Source of the DNA: Pleurotus djamor
Lineage: Eukaryota; Basidiomycota; Agaricomycetes; Agaricales; Pleurotaceae
Length of the DNA stretch: 12,738 bases
Assembly: GCA_029747585.1 (NCBI GenBank)
Contig: JAPEVF010001190.1
Coordinates: 1-12,738, forward strand
Direction: 5' to 3'
Shown: piece by piece, positions 8,397 to 12,738 of the stretch
Layout of the letters: each line of letters starts with the position of its first letter
How positions within the stretch are numbered: the first letter of the stretch is position 1
Translations under genes and position numbers: made by a program
Notes under the pieces: model-generated
Seen by the model: the letters and a program-made list of their open reading frames with translations, nothing else
Told to the model about the DNA's origin: nothing
The model's database searches: none

Positions 8397-9880
8397 ATGG
8401 CCTCAGACTTATACGAAACTCTGAACGTCCCAAGGGACGCTTCGTCAGAACAAAGTGCGTGCCAATATATACCTCTTGCTGGTCGGCTGCAAACCTGACA
8501 CCTTGCTGCGAACATGCGACAGTTCGCAAGGCCTACAAGAAGATGGCTCTGCAGACACATCCAGATCGGCTACCGCCTAATGCTACACAGGCAGATAAGG
8601 CTGCTTCAGAGGAACAATTCAGGAAGGTGTGTCCCTCGACGCTTTCGTCTAATGACATGGGTTTGATAGTTGTGCCCTACGTCTATAGGTGAACAATGCC
8701 TACGAAGTGCTGAACAATGAAGCGAACCGAAAGGTAAGGTCGTTAGAACCGCGCTTTGGCCGCGCCGTTACTAATGCTATTCACGAATAGACCTACGACA
8801 GGTATGGTGTATGGCCGCCCCCAGAGCCGGAGTACGACAGCGCAGCTCGTAGGGCTGGCCCAAGTCGTCATCATACACACCACCATACACACCATCATCA
8901 TGGACCTCCAATGGGCTCGTTCCATGGTTTCGATGATCCCTTCTTCCGCCAACCCTTCCCTTCGTTTGTCTTTACCGACCCCTTTGTCCTCTTCGAGTCG
9001 GTCTTTGGCGACCACCATCAATTTGAGGCGCCTCGCCACACAAATCCGTACGAACCCCGATCTCATCGCTACGAACCGGACAATCCATTTGAACGGGTCC
9101 ACCAAATACATACGAACATGATCAGTAATTTCATGTCGGACATGAACAACGATATGTTCGCCATGTTCAACGGTGTTCATGGCCGTCCTCGCTTCTCCCC
9201 CACCTCTGATGGACCAGGTGGGAGTGGATCTGGGAACGGAAGATGGGCCTCCGAAAGCCATATGGTGTCCACCGTCAATGGTATTACCCAGAGTATCCAT
9301 GAACGTAGGGACTGGGATGTAAGCTCGACGTTCACATACCCACTTTTCAGAGGCTCATATATTTGGTCTAGGGAAATACTCATATAACTCGCACTCTTCC
9401 TGACGGCCAAGAAGTATACACCATCAACGGTGTAGAACAACCCCCTGCTTCACTTGGCTACTATCGTAACGAGCGCGCTCAGCTCCCAGCACCTCCTCAA
9501 GTTGGGCAAATCCATTCTACTGGAGGAAGCCATTACCCCCAGAACAATGCCCTACCGTANCCCCACACATGATCATCACAGACATCATTCAAGGCACCAT
9601 AGCCGCCGTTACTCTGAATCCCGTAAGTATCGCATCCCCACTTTCTCTGGCATGTTACGTCTAAACGTCTCCTCACTATGAAATTTTCAATAGGCCCAGT
9701 GATTCCGCAATACGCTGAGCATCAGGGTAAGTTGGTCCATGAAAATTCATATCTTGCTATCTATGATGCTGATGAGCGATATTTCATTGATTATTGTTGC
9801 CCTTTGTAGTACCTGAAGGCTACGACCCAACTGATGCTGATTCTCAACACCGGAAACGTTGGTGGCGCGGGGGTTGGTGA
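8397..9880 (+). CDS. Class B J-domain co-chaperone, histidine-rich, DNAJB6-like layout
   Basis: J proteins stimulate Hsp70 ATP hydrolysis through the HPD loop. Exons are 8397-8454, 8523-8626, 8689-8733, 8791-9318, 9372-9622, 9694-9726 and 9810-9880, giving 362 residues if the N at 9560 is not counted. The J domain (about 4-75) has LYETLNVPRDASSEQIRKAY, KMALQTHPD with HPD at 32-34, NNAYEVLNN and KTYDRYG. There is no zinc finger, hence class B. A His-Thr run HHTHHHTHHHH (96-106) precedes a Phe-rich region with DDPFFRQPFPSFVF and DPFVLFESVFGD (about 116-143), resembling the G/F region of DNAJB proteins. A second His/Arg run (311-324) and the C-terminus RKRWWRGGW follow. If N were a base, the protein would stop four codons later and lose the His/Arg run and tail. 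Introns are 53-83 nt. Confidence 0.92.
9560..9560. other. Ambiguous base N, spurious position in the J-protein gene
   Basis: The N precedes four C. Counted as a base it gives a TAN codon and a stop four codons on. Dropped, the frame runs through HDHHRHHSRHHSRR, splices phase-consistently over two GTAAGT introns, and ends at RWWRGGW. That coherence argues that it marks homopolymer-length uncertainty rather than a real change. Confidence 0.85.
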
Positions 9881-10272
9881 CTTGATGTCGTACACCCCAC
9901 TTGCACCCACCCTGGCGTAGAAGGTTCTTGAAGAACATCGCTAACGAACCCACAGCATCTGATATTGTTCTCGCACATCCTTCGTTGTTTTTGTATTTCC
10001 TGTTTTTGCATAGACTGGACCAGTTTTCTGTTGTTCTTCATAGTTCCCTTACTTGTTACATTACTTCCGCCATTGTACTTGCTGTCATCGGATCCTTTCG
10101 TTTTTGTATCCCAGTACCAGACCGTGTGTTTGTATTTTTGCCTGTAGTGTTAGCGAGGTTTCCTTGAATGTCAATCAAGATGTATACAAAAGCCNAAAAA
10201 GAACATGCATTGGTTGGTACAAGCGACAATATATGTAGGTTAGATAGAATGATCTACGAGGACGTAGAACGA
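9881..10272. other. Convergent 3' region of the J-protein and the right-hand gene
   Basis: This 392-bp spacer lies between two convergent stop codons and is T-rich on the plus strand around 9980-10150. No coding exon or RNA gene is supported. It contains the fourth ambiguous base, at 10194, next to a run of five A. Confidence 0.6.
10194..10194. other. Ambiguous base N in intergenic DNA
   Basis: The context is GCC-N followed by five A, nearly the same as the site at 276. It lies outside any gene, so frame cannot test it, but it fits the pattern of an N placed at the edge of a homopolymer. Confidence 0.7.
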
Positions 10273-12738
10273 TCACAGCCCTTCAAAGAAGGAAAGATCC
10301 TGTGCGCTTAGCAAAGGTTTTCCGCTCGCAGGTTGTTTGCTCCCCGATGAAGCGAGCGGAGAGGTCAAAGAGTCGAAAGATGTATCAGGGAGCGAAGGTC
10401 TCGAATTCGAGGTCTGACTCTGACCGAGTGGTAGGACTGGGTTCATGGGTGCTCCGAAAAGATCGACAACGCTGTCTTGATTTGATGAAACGGGTGTGCT
10501 CGCGCCAGAAGCTGAGGGTGAGGTCGTGCGTCTAAGATTTGAACTCAAGGCGATGATTGAAGGGGTCACTCGAGGTGCGGAGGTCTGTAAATCTGAAATG
10601 TTCGCTCCGAAACTCAACCCTTGCGGAGGCGGCGGTAGAGAGGGAGGAGCTGGGAATCGTGGAGCTGGCCACACTCCGGTATGCGTCGCTGCTTCTTCCA
10701 CCAAGTTGCTTGTCCGAGTGACAACTGACTGCAGCTGTGAGGATGTTCCTACATAGGGGTTCAGGGGAGACGAAGGAATAGGTGATATTGGGTTGATTTG
10801 AGGTGACGCAAAACGAGAACTAGGCTGCGACGTATTTGCAAGTAACGGACTTGATTTATACGCCGGTACTGGAGGTGAGCTCGTACGCGAGATAACGGGT
10901 GATGAAACGAAGTCGTCGAAGTCATCCAACGAATCGACGTTGCTCGCTGACGATTGTGACGGGAAGAAAGCCTGGTTGGAGTTTGAAGACGGAACAACGG
11001 AGTCGTAGGTAGATGGGACTAGGGCAGGTGATGCGAAGCTCTGCGAAGTCGTAGAAGGAGCTGAGGCAAAATCAGCGAAATCATCATCGTCAAAGTCTGA
11101 GGGAGGTGGGATGGGGGGAGGAATGGTTTCGGATGGGGGTTTGGGCGATATAGGTCGGGAAGATGAGGGCGTCGGGAAGAAGGGATCGAGCGGTTTCGCT
11201 ACACTTGGAGGGGGCGGAAGACTGAACAAATTCGCCGATCCATTCGTTGGCGGTTTAGTCTTCGACATGACAGCGGTTGGTTTCCGCTTAGGTTGCGACC
11301 GGGAGGCAGCGTTCATGGTCCCGACAATGGGTTTGATTGTCGGAAGGATACTTGATGATAATGGGGGCGGGTAATCCTTCGGTGGAAGACGAGGGGATAT
11401 TTCAGTTTGGCCACTCAGAGGTTGTGGTGTTACTTCAAAGATTCCAAAATCGAAATCCGAGCTACTTGTAGCCGTATGTTGTATGGGTGGCGAACTATTG
11501 AACAGTGACATATCATCAACTGCAGGAGAAGGATCGACTTTAGTCACGGCTGGCCGAACGGGCCTGGGTGGTGCTGATGGTGGAGGCGCTAATGGCGGAG
11601 GCAGCTTGCGTTGTTTGATCAGGACCTTCTTTATCTGCTCTTCATCCAGAGATGTCCCTCCAAGGAGGCTCCTATCCGACTCAAAGGTATTTCTACCAAC
11701 AGAATCATCTGATGATACAGTAGGAATGTCATCCAGGAATTGGATATCGTTTGAATTGAGAGTAACAGATTTCCTTGATCCCTGTACGTCTTGTGGCTGC
11801 GATGACTTTGCTCGAGAAAAGCGTCCAAAGAACCGAGATACAGCAGATGGAGCGGGGTTAGGCGCCGTAGAGGTGGAGGTGGACGGAGAAGTGGATGGTT
11901 CCGGGTCATCAGCTTCAACCGAGGTTGATGCTAGTTTGTGTGATTCGCCGAGTGCTNGGGGGAGTAGGCAGCGCAGGGGAGGCCAAACTCACGGGGGTAG
12001 AAGGCCGCGAGGCAGAAGGCGTAGGAAGTGTGCTCGTAGTGGGAGTCGTCACCGTACCGTTTGTAGATGGCTTTTGACTTGATCGAGAACTATCGACGCT
12101 TGCACGAGGCGATGAAGATACCACGCTTGGCTCACTTGTTGATGGAGGCTTCGCTTCTGTATTTGCGTTTGCGGTGGTGGGTGACTTGGGGACGGGATTC
12201 GTCGAAGCCCTTCGGTTCCAAAACCAACCCCCGCCGCCGGGCTTCTTACCCCTCACCCCGACCTTGCTACTGTGCTCCTTAGCCCAAGCTTCTTCAAGAT
12301 CCTCGCGTTCTTCAGCACCCAGCACACGCCACCCAAGCCCAGCTGCTGCAAATTCGCCTTCATTTTTCTGGGGCGCGTTGGCTATCGGTAGGGGTGTGCT
12401 CAACTGTGATCGCAGAGAGGCTTCCCAATCACCCCTCCCTTTGCTAGCGAGGAGGAATGCCATTGGACTTTGTTGGCTGATGAAGAGGTTTCGAGTAAGT
12501 TTCAAAGCCGACGCAGCATTCTTGTGAGCGAAGGTTTCTGAGAGGGGGAGGAGGGGTGGAAGTGTGAGGATTGGCATAAGGCGAGTCGTTGCTGGTTCGC
12601 TGATCTAGATCAGTATGTGGTCGAGCAATCGAGTAGCTGGTACAACTTACAGCATATCAGGTAGATTGCTCAAGCTGCACAGTGGAATGTCAGTCTTTGG
12701 TGATTCACCCGAAGGTTCTTCCGTCCTCAGAGGCCAAA
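10273..12738 (-). CDS. Large Ser/Pro-rich protein with acidic-Phe motifs, 5' end beyond window
   Basis: I do not recognise a named gene. The visible part is about 803 residues: a partial exon 12738-12651, a 51-nt intron (GTAAGT to GATCAG), then one exon 12599-10273. Its N-terminal visible part (about 12738-12230) looks folded, with LSNLPDML, NAASALKLTRNLF, MAFLLASKGRGDWEASLRSQ, GLGWRVLGAEEREDLEEAWA and GWFWNRR. The rest is a long disordered Ser/Pro/Thr-rich tail. It carries SRFFGRFSR, DFDFGIF (11457-11437), DFDDDDFADF (11097-11068), DSLDDFDDF (10935-10909), DLFG (10464-10453) and the final LLSAQDLSFFEGL. Acidic DFxDF and DLF patterns are known in partners of clathrin adaptor ear domains, so a trafficking accessory role is a reasonable inference but unproven. 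The N at 11957 must be ignored to keep the frame. Confidence 0.82.
11957..11957. other. Ambiguous base N, spurious position in the right-hand gene
   Basis: The N touches a run of five G (five C on the coding strand). Counted as a base, translation ends at 11915-11917, some 14 codons later. Dropped, the frame continues for more than 550 further codons through SAVSRFFGRFSR into the acidic-Phe tail, with no stop until 10273. This strongly favours a homopolymer artefact. Confidence 0.88.

Noticed and set aside
8743..9300. Minus-strand 185-codon open frame
   Set aside because: It is the antisense of the fourth exon of the J-protein gene; no recognisable motif and no promoter or splice context.
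9319..9387. Reading straight through the donor at 9319 to a stop near 9387
   Set aside because: The donor GTAAGC and acceptor GTCTAG at 9371 give a phase-0 join into GNTHITRTLPDGQEVYTING, which fits the protein; the read-through gives unrelated residues and an early stop.
10496..11374. Long plus-strand open frames rich in Gly, Gly-Gly and Val opposite the right-hand gene
   Set aside because: They are antisense shadows of the Pro/Ser-rich minus-strand exon; the Gly runs are simply the complement of CCN proline codons.

Overview
The window looks like nuclear DNA of a filamentous or mushroom-forming basidiomycete, probably an agaricomycete. The evidence is tightly packed protein genes on alternating strands, many GT-AG introns of about 49-83 nt with CTNAY-like branch points, near-balanced base composition, and housekeeping proteins of clear eukaryotic type. 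I see no bacterial operon, prophage, CRISPR array, rRNA, tRNA or intact transposon.

Layout from left to right: (1) a VMA12/TMEM199-type V-ATPase assembly factor on + (154-881, 2 exons); (2) a convergent Nudix coenzyme A diphosphatase on - (2283-1378, 4 exons); (3) a 1.77-kb stretch between divergent genes, with a triple GATA-site cluster, a TATA box and unresolved possible exons on both strands; (4) a BRAP2/Etp1 RING plus ZnF-UBP ubiquitin ligase on + (4056-6149, 5 exons); (5) the pre-60S factor Ipi3/WDR18 on - (8135-6276, 7 exons), convergent with BRAP2 with 126 bp between stops; (6) a histidine-rich class B J-domain co-chaperone on + (8397-9880, 7 exons), sharing a 261-bp divergent promoter with IPI3; (7) the 3' part of a large, mostly disordered protein with acidic-phenylalanine adaptor-binding-like motifs on - (from beyond 12738 to 10273).

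The genes do not form one pathway. They are housekeeping functions: V-ATPase assembly in the ER, CoA turnover, ubiquitin signalling, ribosome assembly, Hsp70 co-chaperoning and probably membrane traffic.

The most useful technical observation concerns the four ambiguous bases (276, 9560, 10194, 11957). Each touches a homopolymer run. In all three coding cases the reading frame continues into recognisable or compositionally matching protein only if the N counts as no base. The Ns are therefore consensus artefacts, not real frameshifts, and naive gene calling would truncate three proteins. I found no convincing new biological system. The best candidates for a second look are the unresolved 2284-4055 stretch and the large protein at the right edge.
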